64,000 nucleotides of DNA, taken from Myxocyprinus asiaticus. Its lineage: Eukaryota > Chordata > Actinopteri > Cypriniformes > Catostomidae. The position numbers were made by a program, and so were the translations under genes. The DNA lies in contig NC_059349.1 in the NCBI RefSeq assembly GCF_019703515.2, positions 26,284,744-26,348,743 on the forward strand, given 5' to 3'. The notes beneath the pieces are model-generated. The model ran no database searches. It saw only the letters and a program-made list of their open reading frames with translations, and had not been told where the DNA came from. How positions within the stretch are numbered: position 1 is the first letter of the stretch; the number at the start of each line of letters is the position of its first letter. Positions 10,521 to 27,869 of the stretch are shown one piece after another.

Positions 10521-13500
10521 TCAATTTGGAAGTGAATAACGATGAAGCTCCTTCAAATGGAGATTTATCTGTGCTGTAAAAAGAAAACAAAAGGTTATGC
10601 ATTATTGAAAGTCACCACAAAGACTGAATCTATTATTTCTGAAAGTGCATCCTCACACCAACTTCTCTATGTTTACCTTGGTTTAACATTTGATTGTCAG
10701 TCCCACCGGCTGTAGTTCTTCCTCCTCCAAGATTCCCGACAAAAACAGGTGTGTTAGACCCCACAGGGCCAAAACCCGCAACTCCTATCGCTGGTTTGCC
10801 AGTCCCTACTCCATTTGATCCTGCACTGCTAAATGCTATTGACCCTGTTCCACTTGTTCCCATATTTCCAGTTCTGCTTACACTAGATCCAGCACTGCCA
10901 AATCCTGTTAATCCTAATCCTAACCCACCCACACCACTTGTTCCTGTCTGGGCTATACCTGTTCTACTTGATCCTGCCCCACTTAATCCTGTGTTGCCCA
11001 GTCCAGTCGTGAGAGTCCCTGTCCCCCCTAGAGATGTACTAAATGGTCCTGTCACACTTGATCCTACACTGCCCCATCTTGTGCTTGATCCTGCACCACT
11101 AAGATTGGGAAATCCTGCCCCAGTGGAGCCAGTCCCTGGCCAGCCCATGTTTGGTTTGCCCGATCCTGTTGAACTCAGACCAGGTCCTCCTGCATTTGGC
11201 ATGTTTGGTAAGCCAACAGGGTTTGGCACAAATGGATTTCGCATGAGCTGAAAAGTCAGTATCAGAAGGGAAAAAATGTTTTCATTACAAACATACACGC
11301 TTAAACGGTAATGGACCCTTTTCACAGCCTGATGACACGTTTCTGTCCTACTGAGCAGCATAAAATCTAACTTTTTTATCTTTTCAACTTTTTTTTATTA
11401 TTTAGTGTACATTTATAACATTATTTGTGTTATATTACCCTGGCATAAAACATTTTAAAAAATAGTCAAAATTGCTGTGATGACTGCTGTAATTCACCGC
11501 TCTCTCGTGTAAACGTAATAGTGGATTTTTACTTTTGCTGTTGGAGCATTTAGGAGGCTTGGGAGCACAAAAATAATATTTGCTGTGGTCTCCCATTCAC
11601 CACTATAGAAGTTTACCCCACTATAGTTTACTGCACGTTCCAAACTCAGAAATGTTAAAAGGGTCCATTGCAAATAAAATTATTTCTATTATTGAAAAAT
11701 ATTGTAAAGATATAAAGCATTGAATTATGAAAATATTAATTACAAAAATATATTGAAATGAAACAGCTTGTTTACAGTTTTTGAAACTTTGTTTATAGTT
11801 AAGTTTAAAGACAGAACTGTATATTAACCCCACCTTACAGCTGGCAAGTGAGGTATTGAGAGTCTCAACATTGTAAGTGAGCATTTTAATTTCTTTTTCT
11901 TTCACAGAAAGTAGGTCTTCTTTCAGCTTGTTCTCTCCTTGTAGTTTTCTATTTTCCAGCAGACATCGCTCAGTGTCTTGGTCATTCTTTAGCTGAATCT
12001 GCTCAAGAATCTTGCGATTCTCCCGAATCATGGTACTGCGATTCTGACTGCACCAATCAGCGTCCTCTCTCAGGCGTCTATTCTCTGTCACATATTTGGA
12101 GTTTTCACCATTTATTTTTGTGAACTGGTTCCCTACAATGTTCAGATAAGACTGAAGCTTGTTCTCAACGTCTCTTGAAAGACTACTACAGTTTTCACGG
12201 ATGTCTTCAAGTTGACTTTTTTGTTTTTCACACGATAACTGGAAAGAAATGTGTTTTGAAAAAAGGTCATCAATCCGTTTGAGAAATTCTTTGGTGACAC
12301 TGGGGATTCCTTGTAAAGAAGCAACAAAATCCTCTTTGCATTTCTTTTCATACAAGTTGAGCTCATCTTGAAGGAAAGCCTTGTCTCGCCTCAGTCCAAT
12401 CGCTTCCAAGTGATACCTGTCCTTGTCTTTGTTAGAGTTTTCTAACTCAGTTTTCATAATTTCCATCGTCTGAGTAAAGTTCGCTTTGACCAGCTTTAGC
12501 ATTTCCTCTGACTGCTGGAGCATAGCTTGCAAACGTCTGTTGTTTTCTTGAAAAGAAAATTGTTGAAATAGTAAAAATGTATCTGTAGGTCTATATTTAT
12601 TTACTGAACTCAAAAATTCAACATTTAGTAATTGAGAATGCATGAACTCATATAACATATATTATACAGGAGTTTAAAAACATTTTTTTTTTAAATGATC
12701 TACCTTAAGATGAGAAAACAATATATTCAATGCAAGATTTTTTTTCTAAAGAACTATCTTACCATTTGGATCTGGACAGAATGCAGGAGGACATGCACGA
12801 GGTGCTGCAGGCATTCTTCTTTCAATCTCACACTGAGACTGTAAATGCAGAGGACAAAGAAAACCTGTTCAATGGGACTGCTGTGAGCTTTTTTTAATTT
12901 TTATTTTTTTATAATGCTCCAAATTTATACATAAAAAATTAACAGAGGACCACATATATAATTATTCAATGTACATTTACTATTGACAATGCAGGACATG
13001 AAAATTACACCAGCTATCAAGAGAACCTAATTTACAGTTTTCTCATTAACTCTCTCTTTGCCTTACAGCAATTTTCCCTTATATATTTCATATAGGAGTT
13101 GATGATGATTCTTTAAACACCAAAGCTTGTCATTTTGTATAAAACTTAATATCTAATTTAATAAATTTGAACTTACCATTCTACTTTGCATCATCCTTAT
13201 TGTTGCAGATGAGGTATTTGCCAGTTTGCGTAGTTCACCAAGAATTTTGTCATTGCTCAGCTTCGCAGTAAGAGTGACATTCAATTGTTTTGTGAGGTTC
13301 TTTCCATTCTCACGGAGAACATGATTTTGCATAGTCAGATCGCTGACACTTTTGTCCAACTCTTGCAATCTCTTCTCTTCCATGGTCTGCTCAGGCTGTC
13401 CATACACCAGAAAGAGCACTAGACTTACAATGATCAGAGACTGGATTAGTGAGGAGAAAAAGAAAACTATTTTCATGTAGTAACCACAGCTCTTGCCCTT

Positions 13501-13563
13501 TGATTTGTGTATCTTCTTGGCAGCCAGGCCAAAATTGGCCTGCGAATAACCACTGTTGTACAT
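10521..13563 (-). CDS. plvap: Plasmalemma vesicle-associated protein (PLVAP)
   Basis: Five exons join in phase: 13563-13177, 12838-12763, 12546-11834, 11247-10677 and 10573-10521, giving 599 aa. The ATG at 13563 is preferred because the codon before it is GTG. The protein is a type II membrane protein: a short basic cytoplasmic tail (KKIHKSKGKSCGYY), one membrane segment at about residues 30-55 (FFFSSLIQSLIIVSLVLFLV), then a long luminal coiled coil with N-glycosylation sequons (NLT, NVT, NTS), mostly in exons 1 and 3. Family knowledge: PLVAP homodimers form the diaphragms of endothelial fenestrae, caveolae and transendothelial channels. The fourth exon encodes an unusual 190-residue Gly/Ser/Thr-rich stretch, and the last encodes AQINLHLKELHRYSLPN. 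In human, PLVAP and NR2F6 are also close neighbours (19p13.11). The identity rests on the N-terminal/TM signature, topology and synteny. The a/b paralogue is not resolved. Confidence 0.85.
10677..11247 (-). CDS. plvap: plvap exon 4: Gly/Ser/Thr-rich low-complexity exon
   Basis: This 571-bp exon follows an acceptor 'actgacttttcag' and ends CAAG|gtaaac. After LMRNPFVPNPVGLPNMP it becomes a degenerate tandem series of short Gly-rich units such as GSTGAGFPNLSGAGSS and TGLGNTGLSGAGSS. The mammalian PLVAP tail is Pro-rich instead. The repeat makes the opposite strand look like a Pro-rich ORF, which I reject as a gene. Confidence 0.75.
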
Positions 13564-14011
13564 CACTGCTCAAAGGCGGCCTAATAAATTAAGCCCTAGT
13601 TGGTTCTAAACCTGACTTTTGCAAAATTGTTCTCTGCAAACATCAAAGCCAAAATAAGAAGTGAAATACATTAACGGTGCCAGCTTATACTGTCTTCCTG
13701 CACCTCCCAATACGTGACGCTTCCCTGGTCCACCCAGTGGTCATGATTCCGGAGGTTAGAACAACATCATGCACCACTGAGAGGGTGGCCCAAACCCAAA
13801 CTGTATATTGTTCTAACATTTATGTCCTGCCAAGGAAGATCCTTTTGTTTGACAGCATGTTGGCATATGTGACAAAGCACATGGTTTATGGTTTGACTAT
13901 GTGCTGTTTTGAACATTATTCAGAAAAGATTTTAACCTATCTATGTTAAAGCATTTCTGCAGGAAATACACCTACTGAATTCCTTGAATGCACTTCTGTA
14001 CGACTGCCCTT

Positions 14012-14255
14012 ATTAAAGAGATAGTTCACCCAAAATGGAAGAATCTCTCAACATTTACTCATCCTCATGCCATCCCAGATGTGTAAGACTTTCTTTCTTC
14101 TGCAGAACACAAATGAAAAATTTTAGAAGAATTTTTCAGCTCTGTAGGTCCATACAATGCAAGTGAATGGTGACTGTTCACCATTCACTTGCATTGTATG
14201 GACCTACAGAGCTTAAATATTCTTCTAAAAAAATTAGTTTGTGTTCTGCAAAAAA
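14012..14255. mobile_element. Palindromic 'TTAAAGGGATAGTTCACCC' MITE with a 36-bp perfect hairpin
   Basis: It starts 'ttaaagagatagttcaccca' and contains 14138-14173, which is perfectly complementary to 14178-14213 across a 4-nt loop. The family recurs at 15030, 25411, 38030, 45285, 50506, 57566 and 63296. This is a short form lacking the roughly 300-bp core of the long copies. Confidence 0.8.
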
Positions 14256-15029
14256 GTGTAATGCATGGTTACTATTTCTGATATCTGATTTTTTTTTTTA
14301 CTTGCAATGAGTAAGAATATTAAGCGTGAGGCTTCCGTGCCAGGAATTGTTGATGTTCAAACTCGATTCCAAGAGGAAGCAGTAATTCATAGCTGTCTTA
14401 GAGTGACAAACGCAGAAGGTACTGTCGGGACACTTCTTAAGTAAACTACTGAACAAATGAAGGAAATCACCAATAAATACAGATGTATACACATTTGCTG
14501 ACATTATCGAGAACAAATCGTCCTGTTTATCTGTTTCTAAAATACGCCTGACTTTAAAATTATCATCATCTAACAAGACTGTTCACACACTACTGTTTCA
14601 AACCTTTCCAAATCCTAGTAAGCTTGCCAAAGCACACATTACCTCATTAACATAACAATTTTTGTGCTTATATTACGCAATTGCACTGACAAGAGTTAGT
14701 TTATTAGTTGCTCAAACAGGCATCTGATGGTGGATCAGAAGTGGAAATATTGAGGGAATTTCAAGTGAGTAGAGTAACAATAAGATTGCAATTTTAATTT
14801 CTATTGTAGAAGATAATTCAGTTAAAGCAAAAATGTAGAGAGTGTATTGAAATCAAACAGTCAGCAAATTGGCTTTTGACATATTATGACATTTGACATA
14901 CATGTACTCTATGGGTCATTTCAGGGAGGTTGTCTTTTCCACAATATGGACCACTTACAAACCTGTCCGACTTTTTGTGGTTTGCTGATCGATAAAATGG
15001 TTGAAACCAAATTTATATGGCTTCATTTA

Positions 15030-15622
15030 AAATGAAAACTCTCTTATCATTTACCCATTCTCATGCCATCCCAGATGTGTATGACTTTCTTTCTTCCGCT
15101 GAAGACAAACAAAGGTTTTTAGAACAATATTTCAGCTCTGTAGGTCAATACAATGCAAGTGAATGGTGGCCAGAACTTTAAAGGTTCAAAAAGAATATAA
15201 AGACAACATAAAAGTCATCTATAAGACTTCAGTAGTTAAATCTATATATTCAAAAGCAATATTATAGGTGTGGGTGAGAAACAGGTCAATATTTAAGTCA
15301 TTCTGTACTATATATTCTCCTCCCTGCCCAGTAGATGGTGATATGTACGAAGAATGCAAATCAACAAAAGCAAAAGAAGAGGAAAGTAAGAGTGGAGATT
15401 GATAATACAAAAGGACTTAAATATTGATCTGTTTCTCAGCCACACCAATCATATCACTTCTGAAGATATTGATTTAACCACTGGAGTCTTATTAATTACC
15501 TTAATGCTGCCTTTATGTGCTTTTGGAGCTTTTGGTAAATTTTGGTCACCATTCACTTGCATTGTGAAGACCTACAGAGTAAATGATGAGAGAATTTTCA
15601 TTTTTGGGTGAACTATCCCTGT
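15030..15622. mobile_element. Long-form palindromic MITE (TTAAAGGGATAGTTCACCC family)
   Basis: Its left part includes 'tcatgccatcccagatgtgt' and 'cagctctgtaggtc'. Its right part ends 'tttttgggtgaactatccct', the inverted terminus. The core with 'gatctgtttctcagccacac' is shared with the 38, 50 and 57.6 kb copies. Confidence 0.75.
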
Positions 15623-15779
15623 AAGAATTTTATTTGGATGCCGTCAGGAGCAAAACTGTAGAAGTGGTGAGCAAATGGCCATGTTTTTTTATTTTAACAG
15701 CTAGCACCTAAACTAAATTACATTAGCCAAATTATTATCTGAAAATATACTTCTTCTACTACTACTGCTTCTTTCAGAA

Positions 15780-15965
15780 CACAACGTGAGCCGCATATTT
15801 GACTTGGCACAGGTTTTACACCGGATGCCCTTCCTGACGCAACCCCCAGTGACTGGGGGACTCTCACTCACACCTACGGGGCAATTATAGTCTCCAATTC
15901 ACTTAACCTGCATGTTTTTGGACTTGTGGAGGAAACCGGAGCACCCGGGGGGAAACCCATGCGAA
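15780..15965. repeat. Degraded fish interspersed repeat (ggaggaaaccggagcacccg core)
   Basis: The phrases 'ggatgcccttcctgacgcaa' and 'ggaggaaaccggagcacccg' recur very widely in fish genomes. I cannot assign it to a superfamily from sequence alone. Confidence 0.5.
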
Positions 15966-18900
15966 CACGGGTAGATATAATTATTTTCTGAATCTAGTAC
16001 TGTGGTCTACATTAGGACTCTAGAGTATACATTCACATGCGAATTTAGATAAACTGGCCTGGTAAATCTGGAGTAGGTTGTTGTCACCCATATTGAATTT
16101 AAAAGTCATTACAATGAAAATCAAGGATATACAGTAGTGTAGCAGTCAGTACTTTATATTATATGTGTGATGCTTAAGTGGAGGTTATTCGCTGTAGATT
16201 ATGATGGGCAAGTATAGGTCCTGGGCTGTTATTTAATCCCAGTCTTTCCATGCAAACAAAAATTATTTTGATCAATCGTACTTAAATGATGGGATTAATG
16301 TCCTGTAAACAGCCTATGGATCTCGCCACTAGATGGGGATATTTCTAGCACACCATTAGGAGAAAAACACAGTTGCATCAACTGGGAATGTTCCAGATTT
16401 TCACCATTTAGCAGACACATTACATCCAAAGCAATTTACAGCTCACTTTATATAATAAAATATATATAAGTACAGCACACTTACAAAAGGTTTTGGGATT
16501 ATGTACTTTGTTTTGAGACACAATGATAACTCTTCTCGTCAGTCTTATCCACTACTGTCACCCCATTCAGCAAGATTACCTTGTGCTTTGTATTGAATAG
16601 TTACATCATTCTTCCTTGCAAAAATTACTTTAGGCATACTTAGTCCTGACACCTTATTCTTCTGTCTCCTGCTTCCTAAAAATATAACACTGTGTGGGGA
16701 ATGATGTGCATTTTCATGAAAACATTTTATGAAACTCCTTTGAAACCTATATGTGTTCCAACATGCTTTAATGGCTCTGTAAAGACCGTGTAAGTAGTCC
16801 TTGGCAGGCAAGATTTGCAACACAACCTCACATATCCTAATAGAGATCAACCGCATTCCTGAACCCTGGGGTCAAAGGCCAAAAAAGCGGCCAACTTCTA
16901 CAATGCACAAAACACAAGCATGAGCTCTCAGTCACACACACCTCTTGTCTTGTGTGCACTCTCTCTCACTCACACACACACACACATACACTGTACTTGT
17001 ACAAAAGCATGACTGTGCTTTAATGCTGCATGTAGCAAAACAATTCAGCTGCATACTAACAGGGGACTCAAAATGGCCAAACCCTAAATAAAAAGTTTAT
17101 ATGACTTAAAGAAACAAAATCATCTTGATGCTGCTTTTGTGTCCTAACTTAAGCACTGGCTATTTAATTTATTTATTTATTGGACAGTTTGATTAGAAAC
17201 TCTACCTCCATGAGTGAGGTGAGCACATGAAATGTTTTTCTCTTGAAAGTAGCCTCTTGAATAATTATGTGCACTGGGGGCCAAGATCTAAATCTCAAAA
17301 CAAGAGACAGCGGTCTCATTCATCAACAACAATATGTACAGTATGGATGGCTTTCTCAGTGTTTAAAAATAATGTTAATTCCTCTTTATACAGGAAACAG
17401 CGATGAACCTGTAACCTTGTCAGCATTGTTTGACAATTGCAATATGTCACAAATCATAAAGTTATTTGTTATTTTATTTTAAATAAAATAAGGTATTTAC
17501 TACCCTCTGACCTCATGCTACATAAATTGGGATTCTATTCGAGTTAGCTTATCTTTAACCCTACAATGCATTCAGGCATCCATTTTTTTATTTTTTTTTT
17601 GCTTTGTTTTCACATGAAGTGTTCTTTTCATCTGACATTCCGGGAATTCCTCAATTAAGGTGTCTTTGATCATGTCAACTAATTGTTTTCACATTTTCAC
17701 AGTTTTGCTCTCTTTATATTAGAATTGAATTTGAATTAATACCAAGAGCTTCCCATTTTGGTAAAAAAAATTGACATATGTCAGTACATATAGGCTAAGC
17801 ATTGACAAATTTAATTCAGATATATATTTAGTAATGAAGTAAATAGGAAGCTGCCATTTAGCAGATACTTTTATCCAAAGCAATTTACAGTAACTTACAG
17901 TGACAGTCCCCCTGGAGCAACCTGAGATTAGGTACACACACACACACACACATTCATTGACAAAACAATAGTTTTATAAAGAATATGCATATAATTATAT
18001 AATTTTTTTTTTTTAAATGTTCATTTTGGATCTTATGTTTTTGCAGTAACTTCTCCTGGTTACTGCCATTAACATGTTTTGTTTAACCCTCAAACGCATT
18101 CCTCGGGTTTTAGTGACCCAGGACCTCATTCCACACCCCTGTACCTTATAAATATTTTGGAGTTGTGCCCACACCTCTTTAGTATTCCTCAATCTCTCTC
18201 TTATAATAGTGTAACACAAAAAATAAAAAAAATAAAAATAATACAATTGCAACAAAACATTTTTTATATATAATGGCTTGAGTATCAGAAGTGTATAGGG
18301 TCATTAAAGACCTGGTTTGTAAAAGTGTTGTTTTTTTCTTTTTTTTTTTTTTTTTGCAATTCCATAAATTATATTTTTATGATTATTTCATATACAAGTT
18401 TACTATCACAGGATATATATTTCTTTTTTATTACAAGAGAAACGAGTACTATATTCATACAAATAAATACTATGTCACGTTGATTTTCTGTGTAACAATG
18501 GTGAATTATTAGTATCCCATATGCGTGTACACATACGTATAATATACATGCTATCTATTACTCAAGGTGGCGCTGTTGTTTCAGTGATTGACTTGATTAG
18601 CATTGTTATTTGAAGAAGCAACATGGCTGTAAACTATCCACAATACTCTCAGCGAGTCCATTGTATTTCGCAAAGTGGGCGAAATTTCCGGTTGGCAAGC
18701 GGAAATGCGATTGGATGCCATTTTGTGTGTAACAGGTCTCTGCTTGCTTGCGTGTAATGCGGTTCGATTCTTGCTTTTTAAATGTTGTAAGATGTCTTAA
18801 TTTCCCGGACAAGTTAATGGTATCCCAGTAATAAAGCGAAACTAAAGTTTTTATCTAAAACAGCAATGTTATGATCAGAAACCACTCACAAAGCAAAGCG

Positions 18901-21187
18901 CTCCAGTTCCAGATGCTGCTTCTTCCATTGGCTGCCTACAGAAGGATTGACTTAGGAACATCTGTTTGAAAAGCTCTGGAATAATTTGTTTGTGTGCTTG
19001 TAATGGGGTAAGGGATGGGCAAGGAGGCAGGAACCTGCTAAACAGTCAATGTAAAGTTTAATGATAAAACTCAACATAAAACAAATGCAGACACACATGT
19101 AATGCAGCCACGTACGTCTCTCTCTCAAACTGGCGCCTCTGGCTCATCTTTATCCCCCTCCCGGCTGATTAGCCCGAATCAGGGCCAGATGTGTGTCCTC
19201 ACGGCCCCACCCTCCTCCTCGTCACAGTGCTCTTTTCACTTTATTGGCAAGAAGTCAACAGTGGGGATTATTTATATTATCCATTATCTTATATTTATAT
19301 TATATTATCTGACTACAATAGATGTCCAGAAAGGAAGCGCAATGAATTGCATGTTAGCATTATTGTGCTAACAGGTGTGTGTACATGTGCTGAAAGTTTA
19401 TTAGACATTTTTAGAGTTTGTTCATTTCATGCCTTTGTGAATGCTTCACGTGTTTTGAAATGCCATTATTACTGAGTATAAAAAGGAACAGTGGTTTTCC
19501 TGAACTGTTTGAGTAGTGATGATGTTTTCAACTGTTTTTATGCTGTGATGCTAAATGGATAAATTCTACAGTGGAAGACCATAATTATTAGATGAGACAT
19601 GTACAGCAGTGAGATGTTTTATCACGTTTGAAATTAACTGTATTCTGATATTCCTCTTTTCTGCATTTTTCCTGCCTGCAATTCACTTTCTTTTGAGTGT
19701 CTTTGCAGAATGTGCATGTCTTCCCTTAAGGGGAAAAGGTGATTTGGAAAACAGTGTGGACATTAATTCAGTATCAAATACATTTATTTGTACAGCTAGT
19801 GCTCTTAATAATACATACTGTTTTATAGTTGCTTTATAGAGAACATTGAACTTTTGTGTACAATGCTTCTAATGTATGTCCAAATAAATGTTTATTTGTA
19901 TTGCATGTAATTCTTTTTGTATGGTACAGTTTATTGTGTGGCTGCTAATATATCGTTATTTCCTACACAAGAACAATACATTTAATCTATCAACAGGATC
20001 AGATGTTCAGTCAACACTAAAACATTTCATGTAGGTTATAGCATTTAGATACAGAGATTATGTGTGTAAACTAACAATTATAAAGCTAGATTGAGCTTAC
20101 AACACATTCATCTCTCACAAAATAATTGTATTTTATCTGAAAAACAGCAGCATGACAGTATCATCGCCTGAGTCCTGCAATACACGAGCATCCTGCTGTC
20201 TGGACCGCCTGTATCTGTAGTAAGTCTATAATCTCAGTACAACAAACTCTTCTGACTAGACTCAATATATGCTTTAAAATACACATAATTATCTACAGTT
20301 CTCAAAACATGTCCAACTTTACAGCTCTGAAGGTGCTAATAGGCTATATAGCTTTTCAGGTTAATCTGCTCAGGATCTTCCATTGATGGATAAAGTTATT
20401 TTTATTTTAGTTATTATCAACAAAATAACTAAAATGCTTCTATTTGTGATATTTATCCATCATCCTCATACCCACAGTCATTAACAGATAGGAGAGGAAT
20501 ACTTGCTATAATTCTGTGATCAGTTGTTCTCAAGTTTCTGTCATTTTTAATGCTGCGTTAATACCAAGTACATAACATAAAATTGTTTAGGCTTAACTGG
20601 AAGTTCCACCCACATCGTCCGCAAAGCATCATGGGACTCAGGAATATTGTGGATAGCAAGTAAAACAAATTAAACCAGAGGCGACCATCGGGACAACCAG
20701 GACTTCACTGTACTTATGTGTAGGTTTGTGTTATGTGTAGCTCAATATGTGTTTGACAGCCAGTTGCCTCATGAAATTTATGAAACCTGTTCTAGATTTG
20801 TCTTGATTTGTTGCATTATCTCTGATATCTGAAAAATAAAACCTCAAAATATATTTTATTCTATTATTTTCGAACTATCTTGTAAGTATTTAGAAAATTT
20901 GACACTATCTGGGCATTTTGTAGATCTGTAAATTAAATAAATAAATGCCTTAAAATCTTTAAGATTAGAGAGAGAAACTATTTAGCCTGTGCACGACTTA
21001 TCTGAATGCCATTTACTGGGTTTGGCGTCCTGAAGGCATATTTGCAGTTCTTTGAAGCATGCCTGAGGTCACTGATCTCTGAGGAGCAAAACACCACATT
21101 CTTTTTTGTATGCCTAGCAGAGCAGCCCCCTGCTCTTTGACTTCTTTGGCCATATAAGGCAGTCGATATAAGGCAGTCGATACCATG

Positions 21188-21414
<227 letters not shown>

Positions 21415-22474
21415 TAGGAATATTGAAACATTCCGGCGTTTCGCTGCTATGAATTGTTCGCTAGCTTACGCGTAAGTCCATAAAAAGTAAGCAAAAATAC
21501 AGTGATTGCCGAAGTCTCGAGTGAGGTATGTCGCTAAAGCTATAGCTCCACCCATCCCCCTGCTCGTTACACGGGGAAGAGCGCTGGAGTTTAGGCCGCA
21601 TGTATTTTGCTTGCTCTCATAACCTAGAAACGGACGTTTAGCTCGTGAACACGTCGAAACCGTAAGCACGAAATATCGTTAGGGGTTAACCCGTGTCGTT
21701 TTTGATTCACTCGTTTCTGATGAGCGGTACCCTAACTGTTAGAGGGACTCCAAAAGTCTGTCCCTATTTCACATTAAACAAGCACAGTGAGCACTTCCTT
21801 GAGCAAATAGTGTATTTTAACTTGGCGTTGTTTTATACCTATATATTTTGAGAAGTGTAAGTTTATTTTTTGTTTTGGTATGCTTTTAAGACATTTACTA
21901 TATGTAATATCAGTTGTGTGTGCTTGTAGCTTGATCTTCATTACTTGGGCTGGCAAGCTATTTTGAAAGGTTTAGACATTTGAGGAAATTCTTTGGTAAC
22001 CTGTTTTGGCAAGTAATGTTCATTTAAATAATATATATATAAAAAAAAAATCAAATATAGAAATGATTATATACAGCAAGGTCTGAAGAGACTGGTTAAG
22101 CTGTGACTATTGCTTGACATGTTTTAAGAATGATGCCCTGAGTAACATGTTTTCTTTCACAGGTTCTTGATTGAATTGGAAACTTAATTATAGAAATAAT
22201 GTACACATTGTACGGTTTCTGAGGTAAAGAAGGCCCAATAAAAAGTAAATATGATAAGGCAAGAACGCAAAACAGCATTCACAGCCTACTGCCCCAAGAA
22301 CAAAGTTGACTACTGACTCAGGATGTGTGTCTGAGCCTCAATGTGTCAGATGAGACAGCGGACAATTTCCAGATTCAGAAGCCTTCGTAGCTTTTCTTTT
22401 TAGAACACACAGCTATCAAAAAAGGTGTCAGCCGAAACGGCACGTTTTCCTCCTCGGTTCGGGCTCAGAACTAA

Positions 22475-26231
<3,757 letters not shown>

Positions 26232-26239
26232 CAGTAGTC

Positions 26240-27860
26240 ATTGTCAGATGTGACCACAGAGCCAGTCAGCCACCAGACTACTTTGGCAAACTACTGGGGA
26301 TCTCTGGATGCCTAATTTAATTTTTTTGCATTCATGCATTCACATCTGATATTGCCAAATGCAACTGGGCCATACTATGGGAATTATCAATTCACTAATA
26401 TGTTGCTGATGGTTTGATCTATGCTCTGTGAACTGTTTGAAAAAGCATTCTTTAAAGTTTGATTAAAAAAAGATGAAATATTTGAGGACAAAAAAAATAA
26501 TATTTGAGGACAGTTTGTAATCTCCCAGCCAAAGGTAAGATGTTAGGTACAGTTTTATAGCGAGTTATTTAGTGGAAAATGGTTGAAGAATAAAACAAGG
26601 CCAGAATGTGTTTTATTGCAGCTAGCCATTTTTAGAATAAGTTTAGATCAAATAAGATCATTAGGGTATATTTCATGTTCACACCCAAATTATATCAGTC
26701 ACTTTGGACTACTGTTGGAGGCCCCCGGAAATCAAGTCAACCTGTTTTGCCACAGTGATGGGGCATATATTTAGCTCTTTAACCCTATCAGTTATAATCA
26801 ATTTCTTTGAACTGAGATTGAAATTGACAAAAGTTGTAACAACTTTTTGACACAATAATTGCAAACTGTATTTGTTGTTTAAATGCTTTAACCCAAGACT
26901 TACCTCTTCAGGTATGTTTATTTTAATCCAACACACATTCTGCATTTGAGAAGTCAAATGGATGACAAATGAAGTAGTCATGTATTTTTCAGGTATAAAA
27001 CCAGTGAATTTTTTTTTTTTACATGGTAGTTCATCCTCATACAGAAGACTGTGTCTTGTTGTAATTGATCATAACATGGTTTCTACTGCTTTTTGTTTTT
27101 CAGGCTTTTACCAGTTAATGATAAACTGGTAATGAAGTCACATTATGGTGACCAAAAAAAAATACCTTTATTGTCTGGGACATAAATAGATGATCAAATG
27201 GTGTTTGATTGAAATGCATCAGTTTGAAATTGTCAACACACCTGAGCTGCTCACTTTACACTAAAGAGGAGTGATTGGATATATCTGTTACATTTGTTAC
27301 GAAGGCCGATTTTGGCTAGAAATTGTCACCGCCTGTTCTGTCTTCTGGAGCAGGGCTCTGGTGTGTATGTTTCACAGGTGACAGCATGTGGTATTGGTAC
27401 TTGTTGTGAGATGTAATTTTTCTAGCCTTATTATACATCTTCTGAATGACTAATATTACCTCATTTAGGCCTTGAAACATATCAGGTGGTCTGATATACA
27501 AACACATTAAACTGCACCATGGACAGTTTTCATCTGAATATCTTTGTGTTTTTAAATACTTGTGTATGACAGCTTGATTAAACAAAATTATCATACATTG
27601 ACTGAACTTTGTGAGAGCATTTTTGTCCAGTCCCTATCAATTTACAAAGGGGAAAAAATGCATTTGTTTGTTTTAAGAGTCTTTAAATTGCAAGGACAAC
27701 CAGTTTCCATTTCATAGGATGATTACAATATTTACAAAACCTGTGGCAACTTTACAGACACAACTTATTAAGCACTATTATAGAAAGAGGAGTCATTTAA
27801 GAAGTCATCTGTACCATTACTTTGAACATATTAGTGTCTATTGTCTTCTGAAACAGTGAA
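26240..27860. other. nr2f6 3' UTR and intergenic stretch
   Basis: It contains the probable nr2f6 3' UTR to about 26600 and then AT-rich sequence. nr2f6 (plus) and ocln (minus) converge here with only about 1.6 kb between stop codons. No further gene is seen. Confidence 0.5.
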
Positions 27861-27869
27861 GTATAAGTT

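Larger units (their letters stand above)
13600..21180. other. Intergenic stretch between plvap and nr2f6
   Basis: I find no supported gene. It contains the MITEs at 14.0 and 15.0 kb, a degraded repeat at 15.78 kb, antisense retroposon tails near 16.4 and 17.85 kb, short (CA)n runs near 16970 and 17935, and a likely interspersed-repeat piece around 19000-19240. Scattered ORFs of 60-140 codons (for example 16545-16856 minus) show no motif or splice context that I recognise. Confidence 0.5.

Noticed and set aside
10694..11251. A 185-codon Pro-rich plus-strand ORF
   Set aside because: It is exactly antisense to the Gly/Ser/Thr-rich plvap exon; Gly codons read as Pro on the other strand. It has no splice or promoter support.
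14298..14576. A 92-codon minus-strand ORF next to a MITE
   Set aside because: It shows no domain or splice support, and its edge is close to a repeat.
16545..16856. A 103-codon minus-strand ORF
   Set aside because: It has no recognisable motif, no conserved neighbour and AT-rich context. Chance is sufficient.
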